A stretch of DNA of 64,000 nucleotides, from NCBI RefSeq assembly GCF_011927635.1, contig NZ_JAATJB010000001.1:310001-374000 (forward strand), given 5' to 3'. The translations under genes were made by a program, and so were the position numbers. Under the pieces are notes generated by a model. That model saw nothing but the letters and a program-made list of their open reading frames with translations. It was not told where the DNA came from and ran no database searches. Shown here in pieces: positions 19,901 to 27,121 of the stretch. The stretch is from Sphingomonas trueperi. GTDB taxonomy: Bacteria > Pseudomonadota > Alphaproteobacteria > Sphingomonadales > Sphingomonadaceae. The stretch's first letter is position 1, and every line of letters begins with the position of its first letter.

Positions 19901-20416
19901 GGCCTCTGCCAGGCCATGCAGCCGCATCGCCTCCTGCGGCCGGCGATGGCGGGTGAGCGTGACATGGCCGCGCTCCCCGAACACATCCGCCATCCAGCGC
20001 AGCGCCGCCGGGTCGCCGCTATCCGCCATGCCGGGCACCAGCGCGGCGACAAGTCCGTCGGCATGCCCCGCGACATCCTCCCAATGGAGGAAGCACTGCC
20101 CCTTCTCGCCATGCTGCGCATCCGCCCGCGCCTTGCCGATGCTGAGCAGCCGGGTGAGCCGCGACCAGGCGGCGAGATCCTCGGGCCAGACCAGCACCCC
20201 GCTGCCGTCGGTCAGGTCCAGCCGGCAGCCGGTGACCAGCCGCACGCCGGTTGCCTCCGCCGCGACCAGCCCGCGGACGATGCCGCCGACGCTGTTGTGA
20301 TCGGTAATGCCCAGCGCGGGCATGCCGAACGCCGCCGCCGCCTCGAACAGCTCCGAAGGCGCGGAGGCGCCGCGCAGGAAGGAATAATGGCTGGTGGCCT
20401 GGAGTTCGGAATACAT
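16958..20416 (-). CDS. dnaE2: Error-prone DNA polymerase DnaE2 (ImuC) carrying an in-frame repeat insertion
   Basis: C-family polymerase that performs SOS mutagenesis together with ImuA and ImuB. About 1152 residues: PHP domain from the start (ATSHYSFLRGASAPSELFEAA, HNSVGG), palm with catalytic aspartates in PDIDVDFEH, fingers, then HhH and OB (EVAGIVLVRQKPGSAKS) domains. A 58-residue segment (about residues 798-855) is encoded exactly by the palindromic element at 17850-18023 and is foreign to the family: it splits the stretch between DSDWD and PLRLGMRVVQGLSA. ATG at 20416 chosen; a GTG at 20428 overlaps the imuB stop (GTGA) and is an equally plausible coupled start. The open frame continues upstream but inside imuB. 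Activity is presumably retained because the frame is intact. Confidence 0.93.
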   Translation of the reverse strand: MYSELQATSHYSFLRGASAPSELFEAAAAFGMPALGITDHNSVGGIVRGLVAAEATGVRLVTGCRLDLTDGSGVLVWPEDLAAWSRLTRLLSIGKARADAQHGEKGQCFLHWEDVAGHADGLVAALVPGMADSGDPAALRWMADVFGERGHVTLTRHRRPQEAMRLHGLAEAAAAHGLTPLATGDVLYHHPDRRMLHDVMTAIRHTSTVDDLGFRRARSADRHLKPPHEMARRFAAWPEALQAVEAIVERCAFNPRELGKLYRYPDEVVMSGRSPQAALAKLARDALAAKFPEGPPVEYAELLEKELRLVEKCGYAPYFLTVHSIVRFARAQEILCQGRGSAANSLICFLLGVTSIDPVMHKLLFERFISEDRDEPPDIDVDFEHERREEVIQWIYETYGERHAALTAVVSRYRTRGAVREVGKALGLPEDVTAGLAGQVWGWSNEGVSEADAAALNLDASEPRLALTLDLARQLIGTPRHRSQHPGGFVLAQANLDEIVPIEPAAMVDRRVIEWEKDDIEELGLMKVDILGLGMLGCMRRAFDLLEQHKGVKLTLASDAMQEDDPATFAMIQKADTLGTFQIESRAQMSMLPRLKPKEFYDLVIQVAIVRPGPIQGDMVHPYLRRREGKEAVEYPSEELRDVLEKTFGVPLFQEQAMKVAIVGAGFKPAEADALRRAMATFKSTGGVTHFKEKMISGMLEKGYTQDFAERTFKQIEGFGSYGFPESHAASFAKIAYASSWMKCHHPDIFCAALLNAQPMGFYAPAQIVRDAREHGVEVRAVCVNDSDWDTRVLGATIPPRAKLGEGDHVRQHMVEGPPRQRRWDDEVGETRAFGAAPPPLGSAERSPSPSKLGEDLGLLPLRLGMRVVQGLSARDAEAILVARAERPFTSIEDVWRRARVSPAALEKLARADGFRCFGQDRRQALWAIKALDQTPLPLFAGIEGPIQAAEPAVTLTPLTAGREVVEDYRATQLSLRAHPLHFLRGTLAARRIRPCGDLRTLKDGARVEVAGIVLVRQKPGSAKSIFLTLEDESGIANAIVWPARFALYRPIILAAPMIAVRGRLQREGEVLHLIAETITDLTDLLRSVGALDLPRMTMPGDGATHGGTIDSRDRKVIRATDPAHAYPKQRTPESWPSRREDLIPIKSHDFH
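17850..18023. repeat. Two-armed palindromic element, family A, inside dnaE2
   Basis: 174 bp (58 codons) with the same architecture as the intergenic copy at 7386-7554: outer TCCTCCCC / GGGGAGGA ends with their own hairpins, inner facing modules GGTGGAGGGGCCGC and GCGGCCCCTCCACC, and CATGTGC-GCACATG hairpin. It is translated in frame on the minus strand. Confidence 0.85.
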
Positions 20417-20424
20417 GGCCGTGC

Positions 20425-22632
20425 TCACCCGAACAGGCCGTGGAGATACCAGCTGAGATCGCCAGTCACCGCGCGCTCGCCATCGCCCTGGCGGAACAGC
20501 CAGTAGCGGCGGCCGCGCTCGTCTTCGACGCGGAAATAGTCGCGCGTGGCATGGGTCTCCACCGCGCGCTTCCACCATTCGCCATGGATACGCTCGGGCC
20601 CGTCGGCGCGGACCACCTCGTGCCGCTCGCCGCGCCAGGTGAAGCGGCGCGGCGGCTGGTCGGGCAGCGCTGCGACGACATGGTCGAGCCGCTCGGGCCG
20701 GCGGAGCAGGCGGATCGGGCGCGGCCATTCGGGGTGCCAGGGCGGCAGCGGAGCGTGCCGATCCAGCTGGCGGACATCGTCGGCCTTGAGCGGCGGGGCT
20801 TCGCGCTCGGGCGGATCGAGCGGCGGGAGGGCGGCGGCCGAGCGTTCGGGCACATCGCTTTCCACCGGCCGCATCCGCCACAGCCGCGCCATGCCGATCC
20901 GCGTCGCCAGCGTGTCGATCAGCGGCGCGAGATCGGGCACCGTCTCGGCATCCAGCCGCTCGTCGACCGGCAGCGCGCCCAGCGGTTCGCTGCGCAGCAA
21001 ATGCAGCGTCATCGCATCGAGGCCATAGCCGGGTTCGATGCTGTCGATGCGGCGGGCGAGCAGGCGGAGAAGATGCGCGGGATCGCGGCTGGCGCGGGCG
21101 AGGCCGATGCCGATCCGCTGCGGCACGCCGTCGACCCGGTCGGCGACCAGCCCGATTCGGCGCGCGCCCTGCCCGGCTTCCGCCAGCGCTTCGGCGAGGC
21201 GGCGGACGAGGTCGCCCAGCCAGTGCGCGATCGCCTCGGGGGTGGCGATCGGCTCGGCGAAGCGCTGGGTGACGGCGATCGGCTCGGGCGGGGTGACCGG
21301 GGCGACCGGTTCGGGAATACGGCCCAGCGCCTGGTCGAGCCGCGCGGCGATTGTGGTACCGAAGCGGCGGACCAGCGGCGCGCGGGGGAGCGCCGCGAGC
21401 TGGCCGATGCTGTCGACGCCAAGGCGGTGGAGCAGGTCCAGCGCATCGCCCTCCAGCCGCAGCGCCTCGACCGGCAGCGGGGCCAGCCACGCGCCATGCT
21501 CGCCGGGCGGGCAAAGGAGGAGCGTCTCGGGACGGAAGCGCGCAAAGGCCCAGGCGGCGCCGGGCGTGTCGGCGACGGCGATCCTGGCGGCAAAGCCCAG
21601 CCGAGCGAGCAGCGCGTGCAACCGGCGCAGCATCCTGGCTTCGCCGCCATGGAGATGGGCGACGCCGGTCAGGTCGAGGAACAGCAGGTCCTCGCCGGCG
21701 AGGGTGACGCTGGGCGACCAGCGCCGCGCGAGGCTGTGCGCCAGCCGTTCGAGATCGGCGCGGTCACCGTGCGGGTCGGCAGGGTCGACGCGGAGCGCGG
21801 GCACCAGCGCGCGGGCCTGGGTGAGCGCCATGCCGATGCGGATGCCCGCGGTCATTGCTGCGGGGCAGGCGGCGGCGACTTCGCTGCGGCTGCCGGTGCG
21901 GCGGGAGAGGACGCGGGGAGTCTCCACACCTCCTTCGTCATCCCGGCGAAAGCCGGGATCCATTCGCCTGGCGGTCTCGGCTTCTTCTTCGACGGAGAAG
22001 GCAATGGATCCCGGCTTTCGCCGGGATGACGATTGGGGGGGCGGCACAGGTGGAGCAGCGACCGAAACAACCCCACGTGATGTCAGCGCCAACCCCACCT
22101 CACCCGGCATCGCCCCGCCCTCGTCGGGCCGCATCCGCTTGAAGGCGTGGTCCGCCGCCTCGCTCCGCCGACCGAGCTCGCGCAGCGGCGGTCGCTGGTG
22201 CGGCGGCAGCGCAGCGATGGCAGCATCGCGCGCGGCCCGTGCCCAGCGCGCGCCCGGCCGCCAGCCGCCGCCGCGCTGGACGGAGCAGGCGGCCTCCTGC
22301 TCGGCTGAGGCGAGCGCCTGAACGGAAGCGAGATGCTCGCCACTTTCGCTCCCCTCCCGCTTGCGGGAGGGACTGACGTGGAGGGGGTGGACTATGCTGA
22401 GATCAGCCCCTCCCCCGCCCCCCCCCGCAAGCGGAAGGGGAGCGCAGGTGGCAATGGCATGCGCATGCGTGGCGTCAGCCTGTCTCGCATGCGGGGCAGG
22501 AACGGAAGCCGGGCGATCCTGAATAGTTGCGTCTTGGTGCGCCCGCTCAGGCGGCGGCAGCGCGCGCCGCTCGGCCCGCCGCGCGCGGTCGAGCGACCAG
22601 TGGGGCAGGAAGAGCGCAGCGACCCGTTGCAT
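20425..22632 (-). CDS. imuB: ImuB-type Y-family polymerase-like protein with two in-frame repeat insertions
   Basis: Non-catalytic Y-family subunit that bridges ImuA, DnaE2 and the sliding clamp in damage-induced mutagenesis. The N-terminus ALFLPHWSLDRARR has replaced the acidic catalytic motif, as in ImuB. The usual core resumes near residue 245 (GMALTQARALVPALRVD), then LFLDLTGVAHLHGGE and a thumb/little-finger region. At 735 residues it is roughly 200 longer than family members I know. Part of the excess comes from two palindromic elements: residues about 63-95 and 200-232 (RRKPGSI ... MDPGFRRDDE). ATG at 22632 overlaps imuA by 86 bases; its stop overlaps a GTG of dnaE2. Whether the expanded linker leaves ImuB functional is not known. 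Confidence 0.88.
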   Translation of the reverse strand: MQRVAALFLPHWSLDRARRAERRALPPPERAHQDATIQDRPASVPAPHARQADATHAHAIATCAPLPLAGGGGGGADLSIVHPLHVSPSRKREGSESGEHLASVQALASAEQEAACSVQRGGGWRPGARWARAARDAAIAALPPHQRPPLRELGRRSEAADHAFKRMRPDEGGAMPGEVGLALTSRGVVSVAAPPVPPPQSSSRRKPGSIAFSVEEEAETARRMDPGFRRDDEGGVETPRVLSRRTGSRSEVAAACPAAMTAGIRIGMALTQARALVPALRVDPADPHGDRADLERLAHSLARRWSPSVTLAGEDLLFLDLTGVAHLHGGEARMLRRLHALLARLGFAARIAVADTPGAAWAFARFRPETLLLCPPGEHGAWLAPLPVEALRLEGDALDLLHRLGVDSIGQLAALPRAPLVRRFGTTIAARLDQALGRIPEPVAPVTPPEPIAVTQRFAEPIATPEAIAHWLGDLVRRLAEALAEAGQGARRIGLVADRVDGVPQRIGIGLARASRDPAHLLRLLARRIDSIEPGYGLDAMTLHLLRSEPLGALPVDERLDAETVPDLAPLIDTLATRIGMARLWRMRPVESDVPERSAAALPPLDPPEREAPPLKADDVRQLDRHAPLPPWHPEWPRPIRLLRRPERLDHVVAALPDQPPRRFTWRGERHEVVRADGPERIHGEWWKRAVETHATRDYFRVEDERGRRYWLFRQGDGERAVTGDLSWYLHGLFG
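21936..22031. repeat. Palindromic element, family B, inside imuB
   Basis: 96 bp (32 codons) with perfect 29-bp terminal inverted repeats at 21936-21964 and 22003-22031. Each arm is itself a hairpin with core CCCGGCGAAAGCCGGG; the arms flank a 38-base unique centre. Similar CGTCAT...CGAAAG...GGATCC repeats are widespread in proteobacterial genomes. Confidence 0.9.
22347..22444. repeat. Palindromic element, family C, inside imuB
   Basis: About 98 bp; the ends CGCTCCCCTCCCGCTTGCGGG and its near complement (22 bases, two mismatches) face each other, each arm forming a CCCGC-TT-GCGGG hairpin. Boundaries are approximate. Translated in frame within ImuB. Confidence 0.8.
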
Positions 22633-23296
22633 CGCAGGCCTCCACCAAGAGTTGGAACGATTCCCCCCCACGTTGCCGCGCCAGCGACAGCTCCCAGCGC
22701 GGCCGCCCGACCCCCTCCACCGGCAGCGGTGCCGACGGCGCGCAGCCGATCCGCCACCGCGTCACCGCGGCGGACGGCGCACCCAAGGGATCGCTCCCTT
22801 CGCGCGCATGGCGCTTGAGCAGCAAGGCGATCGTGCGCCCCCCCTCGGCCACCAGTTGCAGCCGCCGCGTCGCCGGCATGGCCAGCCGCTTCACTTCGCC
22901 GATCACCGCGCCGAGGCCGCGATGGCGCAGCCCCTCTTCCATGATCGCGAGCAGTTCGTCGTCGTCGCGCGCCTCGGCATAGATCACGCGCTTGGGATCG
23001 AGCCCGACCTGCGCCAGCCCCGGGGCGAACAGGTCGCGCCGTCGCACCACCCACAGCACCGGCCCCCAGCAGCGCGCGGCGATTCCGCCCAGGAAGGTGG
23101 TGGCGGCGCAATCGTCGGTCAGATCGGGCGTGGCGCCGGCAATCTCGTGCAGCGCATCGAGCCGCAGACCCCCGTCCGCCAGCTTCGCATCGAGCCGCTC
23201 CAGCCCGAAGGGCAGCACCGGGCGCCGACGGAATCCGGTGCCGTCGATGGCGCTGAGCATTGCGCGCAACTGGTCGAGAGTGGCAGGATCGGGCAC
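22547..23296 (-). CDS. imuA: ImuA, RecA/SulA-like SOS mutagenesis protein
   Basis: First gene of the SOS cassette, 249 residues. ImuA resembles a RecA core but lacks a proper Walker A loop; here the corresponding region DDCAATTFLGGIAARCWGPVLWV (about 67-89) indeed has no GxxxxGKT. A RecA-like start (LPFGLERLDAKLADGGLRLDALHEIAG) precedes it. It partners ImuB and DnaE2 at lesions. Start is a GTG at 23296, only 41 bases from a GTTC-N7-GTTC box, which makes LexA control very likely. The last 86 bases overlap imuB. The C-terminal Ala/Arg-rich tail is unstructured-looking. Confidence 0.88.
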   Translation of the reverse strand: MPDPATLDQLRAMLSAIDGTGFRRRPVLPFGLERLDAKLADGGLRLDALHEIAGATPDLTDDCAATTFLGGIAARCWGPVLWVVRRRDLFAPGLAQVGLDPKRVIYAEARDDDELLAIMEEGLRHRGLGAVIGEVKRLAMPATRRLQLVAEGGRTIALLLKRHAREGSDPLGAPSAAVTRWRIGCAPSAPLPVEGVGRPRWELSLARQRGGESFQLLVEACDATGRCALPAPLVARPRAAGRAARAAAA

Positions 23297-23336
23297 GGCG
23301 ACTCGCTCGGGGGTTGATGACAGGTCCGACTCGTTC

Positions 23337-23351
23337 GTTCCTATTTTGTTC
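23337..23351 (-). promoter_or_regulatory. LexA (SOS) box of imuA-imuB-dnaE2
   Basis: GTTC-CTATTTT-GTTC matches exactly the alphaproteobacterial LexA direct repeat GTTC-N7-GTTC. It overlaps the -10 of the candidate imuA promoter and lies 41 bases from the imuA start codon. Confidence 0.88.
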
Positions 23352-23370
23352 CAATTCTACCGCGAGTCAA
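23343..23370 (-). promoter_or_regulatory. Candidate imuA promoter
   Basis: On the minus strand TTGACT (23370-23365) and CAAAAT (23348-23343) are spaced by 16 bases; the -10 lies inside the LexA box, so LexA binding would block polymerase. Confidence 0.55.
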
Positions 23371-23415
23371 TCGGACTCCGGACCTCAAATTTTTAGGCCA
23401 GCCCTGCTGCCCCAT

Positions 23416-23443
23416 CTCGACAGGCCGATTGAAATTTTATAAC
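23416..23443 (+). promoter_or_regulatory. Candidate promoter of the bkd operon
   Basis: CTCGAC (23416-23421), 16 bases, then TATAAC (23438-23443) inside an AT-rich patch ahead of the E1-alpha gene. The -10 is good and the -35 weak; sequence match only. Confidence 0.35.
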
Positions 23444-23506
23444 AAGCTCGTGAAATCGAGTTCCGTGCGTTGTCCGTGGCGACACGGCCGAATTTATGGA
23501 GAGACC

Positions 23507-24778
23507 ATGACGGTGGACGCCCCGCGCGCCAACCTGCCGCCCTTATCGCTGCACGTGCCCGAGCCGCGCTTTCGCCCCGGCGACGAGGCCGACTTCAGCG
23601 ATCTTGCGATCCCGCCCGCCGGCGCAGCACGCCGCCCGGACACCGCCGAGCCGGCCGATCGATTCCACGAACTCGCCTATGGCCTGATCCGCGTCCTCGA
23701 CGACGAAGGCAACGCCGTCGGCCCCTGGGATCCGCGGCTCGATGCAGAGGCGAAGCGGAAAATGCTGCGCAGCATGGCGCTCACCCGCGCCTTCGACGAA
23801 CGCATGTTCCGCGCCCAGCGCCAAGGCAAGACCAGCTTCTACATGAAGTCGACCGGCGAGGAGGCGGTGTCGGTTTCCGCCGCACTGGCCATGGCCGGCG
23901 ACGACATGTGCTTCCCCAGCTATCGCCAGCAGGGCATCCTCATCACCCGCGGCTATCCGCTGGTCGAGATGATGAACCAGATCTACTCGAACAAGGGCGA
24001 TCCGCTGCAGGGCCGGCAGCTGCCGATCATGTATTCGTCGAAGGAGACCGGGTTCTTCTCGATCTCCGGCAACCTCGCCACCCAATATCCGCAGGCGGTG
24101 GGCTGGGCGATGGCGAGCGCGGCGCGCGGCGACACGCGCATCGCCGCCACCTGGTGCGGCGAAGGCTCGACCGCGGAAGGCGACTTCCACTCGGCGCTGA
24201 CCTTCGCCACCGTCTACCGCGCCCCGGTGATCTTCAACGTCGTCAACAACCAGTGGGCGATCTCGAGCTTCTCCGGCTTCGCGGGTGCCGAGGCGACCAC
24301 CTTCGCGGCACGCGCGATCGGCTATGGCATCGCGGGCTTGCGCGTCGACGGCAACGACGCGCTGGCGGTCTATGCGGCGACGGAGTGGGCGGCCGAGCGC
24401 GCGCGGACCAACCAGGGCCCGACGCTTATCGAGCATTTCACCTACCGCGCCGAGGGCCATTCGACCTCGGACGATCCCAGCGCCTATCGCTCGGCCGGCG
24501 AGTCCAATGCCTGGCCGCTCGGCGACCCGATCCGGCGGCTCAAGGACCATCTGATCGGCCTCGGCGAATGGGACGAGGAACGCCATGCGGCGATGGACCT
24601 CGAGCTCGCCGAGACGGTGAAGCGCGCGCAGAAGGAAGCCGAGAAGAACGGTATCCTCGGCCACGGCATGCACCAGCCGTTCGAGACGATGTTCGAGGGC
24701 GTGTTCGAAGACATGCCCTGGCACTTGAAGGAACAGAGCGACCAGATGATCGCCGAGCGCAAGGCGGCCGGGATTTGA
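23507..24778 (+). CDS. bkdA1: Branched-chain 2-oxoacid dehydrogenase E1 alpha subunit
   Basis: Thiamine-diphosphate-dependent decarboxylase subunit of the complex degrading Val/Leu/Ile 2-oxoacids to branched acyl-CoAs. The 423 residues include the ThDP/Mg motif GEGSTAEGDFHSALTFATVY ending NNQWAISS (about 222-253) and the phosphorylation-loop region YRAEGHSTSDDPSAYR (about 315-330). The N-terminal extension of about 60 residues before FHELAYGLIRVLDDEG is typical of bacterial BkdA1. ATG at 23507 follows TGGAGAG. The stop overlaps a possible TTG start of the beta subunit. First gene of bkdA1-bkdA2-bkdB; no E3 gene is present here. Confidence 0.93.
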   Translation: MTVDAPRANLPPLSLHVPEPRFRPGDEADFSDLAIPPAGAARRPDTAEPADRFHELAYGLIRVLDDEGNAVGPWDPRLDAEAKRKMLRSMALTRAFDERMFRAQRQGKTSFYMKSTGEEAVSVSAALAMAGDDMCFPSYRQQGILITRGYPLVEMMNQIYSNKGDPLQGRQLPIMYSSKETGFFSISGNLATQYPQAVGWAMASAARGDTRIAATWCGEGSTAEGDFHSALTFATVYRAPVIFNVVNNQWAISSFSGFAGAEATTFAARAIGYGIAGLRVDGNDALAVYAATEWAAERARTNQGPTLIEHFTYRAEGHSTSDDPSAYRSAGESNAWPLGDPIRRLKDHLIGLGEWDEERHAAMDLELAETVKRAQKEAEKNGILGHGMHQPFETMFEGVFEDMPWHLKEQSDQMIAERKAAGI

Positions 24779-24789
24779 CCGCCCCCCGC

Positions 24790-25794
24790 ATGAACATGAT
24801 CCAGGCGATCAACTCCGCCATGGACGTGATGATGGAACGCGACGCCCAGGTCGTCGTGATGGGCGAGGATGTCGGCTATTTCGGCGGCGTGTTCCGCGCG
24901 ACCGCCGGGCTCCAGGCCAAATACGGCAAGACCCGCGCGTTCGACACGCCGATCACCGAGATCGGCATCATCGGCGTGGCGATCGGGATGGGTGCCTATG
25001 GCCTGCGCCCCGTGCCCGAGATCCAGTTCGCCGATTACATCTACCCGGCGCTCGACCAGCTCGTCTCCGAGGCGGCGCGGCTGCGCTATCGCTCGAACGG
25101 CGACTTCACCGCGCCGATCACGGTGCGCTCGCCCTATGGCGGCGGGATCTTCGGCGGGCAGACGCACAGCCAGTCGCCCGAGGGCATCTTCACCCATGTC
25201 TCGGGCATCAAGACGGTGATCCCGTCGACCCCCTATGACGCCAAGGGCCTGCTGATCGCCGCGATCGAGGACAACGACCCCGTCCTCTTCCTCGAGCCCA
25301 AGCGCATCTATAATGGCCCGTTCGACGGCCATTATGATCGCCCGGCCAGGAACTGGACCGCCCACCCCGCGAGCGAGGTGCCCGAGGGCTATTACCGCGT
25401 CGAACTCGGCAAGGCCGCGACCGTCCGCGCTGGCGAGGCGGTGACCATCCTCTGCTACGGCACGATGGTGCATGTGGTCGCCGCGACGATCGAGGAGCTG
25501 GGCGTCGATGCCGAGATCCTCGACCTGCGCACGCTGGTGCCGCTCGACATCGAAGCGATCGAAGCCTCGGTCAAGAAGACCGGCCGCTGCATGATCGTCC
25601 ATGAGGCGACGCGCACCTCCGGCTTCGGCGCCGAGCTTTCGGCCTTGGTGCAGGAGCGCTGCTTCTACCATCTCGAAGCGCCGATCGCCCGCGTCACCGG
25701 CTTCGACACGCCTTATCCCCACAGCCTCGAATGGGCCTATTTCCCGGGTCCGGTGCGGATCCGCGAGGCGCTCAACAAACTCCTCAAGGACTGA
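24790..25794 (+). CDS. bkdA2: Branched-chain 2-oxoacid dehydrogenase E1 beta subunit
   Basis: Pairs with BkdA1 to form the E1 alpha2-beta2 tetramer. 334 residues with VVMGEDVGYFGGVFRAT (about 24-40, ThDP-contacting), the pyrimidine-binding domain and a C-terminal transketolase domain (CYGTMVHVVAATIEELG, about 220). The ATG at 24790 (MNMIQAINSAMDVM) agrees with the family start; a TTG at 24775 that overlaps the E1-alpha stop (TTGA) would add five residues. Six bases separate its stop from the E2 start. Confidence 0.93.
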   Translation: MNMIQAINSAMDVMMERDAQVVVMGEDVGYFGGVFRATAGLQAKYGKTRAFDTPITEIGIIGVAIGMGAYGLRPVPEIQFADYIYPALDQLVSEAARLRYRSNGDFTAPITVRSPYGGGIFGGQTHSQSPEGIFTHVSGIKTVIPSTPYDAKGLLIAAIEDNDPVLFLEPKRIYNGPFDGHYDRPARNWTAHPASEVPEGYYRVELGKAATVRAGEAVTILCYGTMVHVVAATIEELGVDAEILDLRTLVPLDIEAIEASVKKTGRCMIVHEATRTSGFGAELSALVQERCFYHLEAPIARVTGFDTPYPHSLEWAYFPGPVRIREALNKLLKD

Positions 25795-25799
25795 CGCCC

Positions 25800-27119
25800 A
25801 TGGCTCGTTTTACCTTTCGTCTGCCGGACATCGGCGAAGGCATTGCCGAGGCCGAGATCGTCGCCTGGCACGTGAAGATCGGCGACCGCGTCGAGGAAGA
25901 CATGGCTGTCGCCGACATGATGACCGACAAGGCCACCGTGGAGATGGAATCGCCCGTCTCCGGCGTGGTGGTCGAGCTCGCCGGCGCGGTCGGCGACCAG
26001 GTGCCGATCGGCGCGGCGCTGATGGTGATCGAGGTTGAGGGTGAGGCTGCGGCCGAGACGGAGACGCCGGTCAAGGAGCAGGTCGAGGCCGAGAATCCGG
26101 GCGTGGAGGAAGTAGCGGACGCTGTCTCCAACGCTCCCCTCCCGCTTGCGGGAGGGGCCGGGGGTGGGCCCTCGCTCACCACCAGCGATGCGCCTGCGGA
26201 TGCCGGGGGCCCACCCCCCAGCCCCCTCCCGCACGCGGGAGGGGGAGCGCAGGAGACGAAAGTCCTCGCCTCCCCGGCCGTGCGTGCCCGCGCGGCGGAT
26301 CTCGGCATCGACCTGGCGAGCGTGAAGCCCGCCGAGGGCGACCGCATCCGCCACGCCGATCTCGATGCCTTCCTCCGCTATGGCAGCGCGCAGGGCTATC
26401 ACGCGCCGCACGCCAGCCGTGCCCGCGAGGATCAGCCGGTGAAGGTGATCGGTATGCGCCGCCGCATCGCCGAGAACATGGCCGCGTCGAAGCGCGCCAT
26501 CCCCCACTTCACCTATGTCGACGAGATCGACGTCACCGCGCTGGAAGCGATGCGCGCCGACCTCAACGACAATCGCGGCCAGCGCCCCAAGCTGACCATG
26601 CTGCCGTTCCTGATCGTCGCGCTGTGCCGCACGCTGCCCGACTTCCCGATGCTCAACGCGCGCTATGACGACGAGGCCGGCGTGGTCACCCGCCATGGCC
26701 GCGTCCATCTCGGCATGGCGACGCAGACCGATGCGGGGCTGATGGTGCCGGTGATCCGCGATGCGCAGGACAGGAATGTCTGGCAGCTGGCGAGCGAGAT
26801 CACCCGCCTCGCCGAGGCGGCGCGCACCGGCAAGGCGAAGTCGGAGGAACTGAGCGGCTCCACCCTCACCGTCACCTCGCTTGGGCCCCTCGGCGGCATC
26901 GCGACGACGCCGGTGATCAACCGGCCCGAAGTGGCGATCATCGGCCCGAACAAGATCGTCGAGCGCCCCGTCTTCCACGGCGACGACATCGTTCGCGCCA
27001 AGCTGATGAACCTGTCGATCAGCTGCGACCACCGCGTCGTCGACGGCTGGGATGCGGCGAGCTTCGTCCAGGCGGTGAAGAAGCTGCTGGAAACGCCGGT
27101 CCTGCTGTTCGCCGACTGA
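25800..27119 (+). CDS. bkdB: Branched-chain 2-oxoacid dehydrogenase E2 (dihydrolipoyl acyltransferase) with repeat-derived linker
   Basis: Core acyltransferase of the complex, 439 residues. The lipoyl domain (about 1-78) has the lipoylated lysine in MTDKATVEM near residue 44; a peripheral-subunit-binding domain (SPAVRARAADLGIDLASV, about 157-190) follows, then the catalytic domain with DHRVVDGWDAA (His near 408). The linker between lipoyl and binding domains (about residues 111-150) is encoded by a palindromic element and reads APLPLAGGAGGGPS ... PPSPLPHAGGGAQ, a Pro/Gly/Ala linker that may well be tolerated. ATG at 25800. A broken YciI gene follows 2 bases after the stop. Confidence 0.94.
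   Translation: MARFTFRLPDIGEGIAEAEIVAWHVKIGDRVEEDMAVADMMTDKATVEMESPVSGVVVELAGAVGDQVPIGAALMVIEVEGEAAAETETPVKEQVEAENPGVEEVADAVSNAPLPLAGGAGGGPSLTTSDAPADAGGPPPSPLPHAGGGAQETKVLASPAVRARAADLGIDLASVKPAEGDRIRHADLDAFLRYGSAQGYHAPHASRAREDQPVKVIGMRRRIAENMAASKRAIPHFTYVDEIDVTALEAMRADLNDNRGQRPKLTMLPFLIVALCRTLPDFPMLNARYDDEAGVVTRHGRVHLGMATQTDAGLMVPVIRDAQDRNVWQLASEITRLAEAARTGKAKSEELSGSTLTVTSLGPLGGIATTPVINRPEVAIIGPNKIVERPVFHGDDIVRAKLMNLSISCDHRVVDGWDAASFVQAVKKLLETPVLLFAD
26132..26249. repeat. Palindromic element, family C, inside bkdB
   Basis: About 118 bp with facing ends CGCTCCCCTCCCGC and GCGGGAGGGGGAGCG, each forming a hairpin, plus inner facing GGGTGGGCCC-type modules. It encodes the lipoyl-to-binding-domain linker of E2. 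Boundaries approximate. Confidence 0.85.
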
Positions 27120-27121
27120 GC

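Noticed and set aside
20417..21514. N-terminal extension of DnaE2 by about 366 residues
   Set aside because: The extension lies wholly within imuB, is Arg/Pro/Ala-rich without similarity, and the PHP domain starts at the ATG of 20416.
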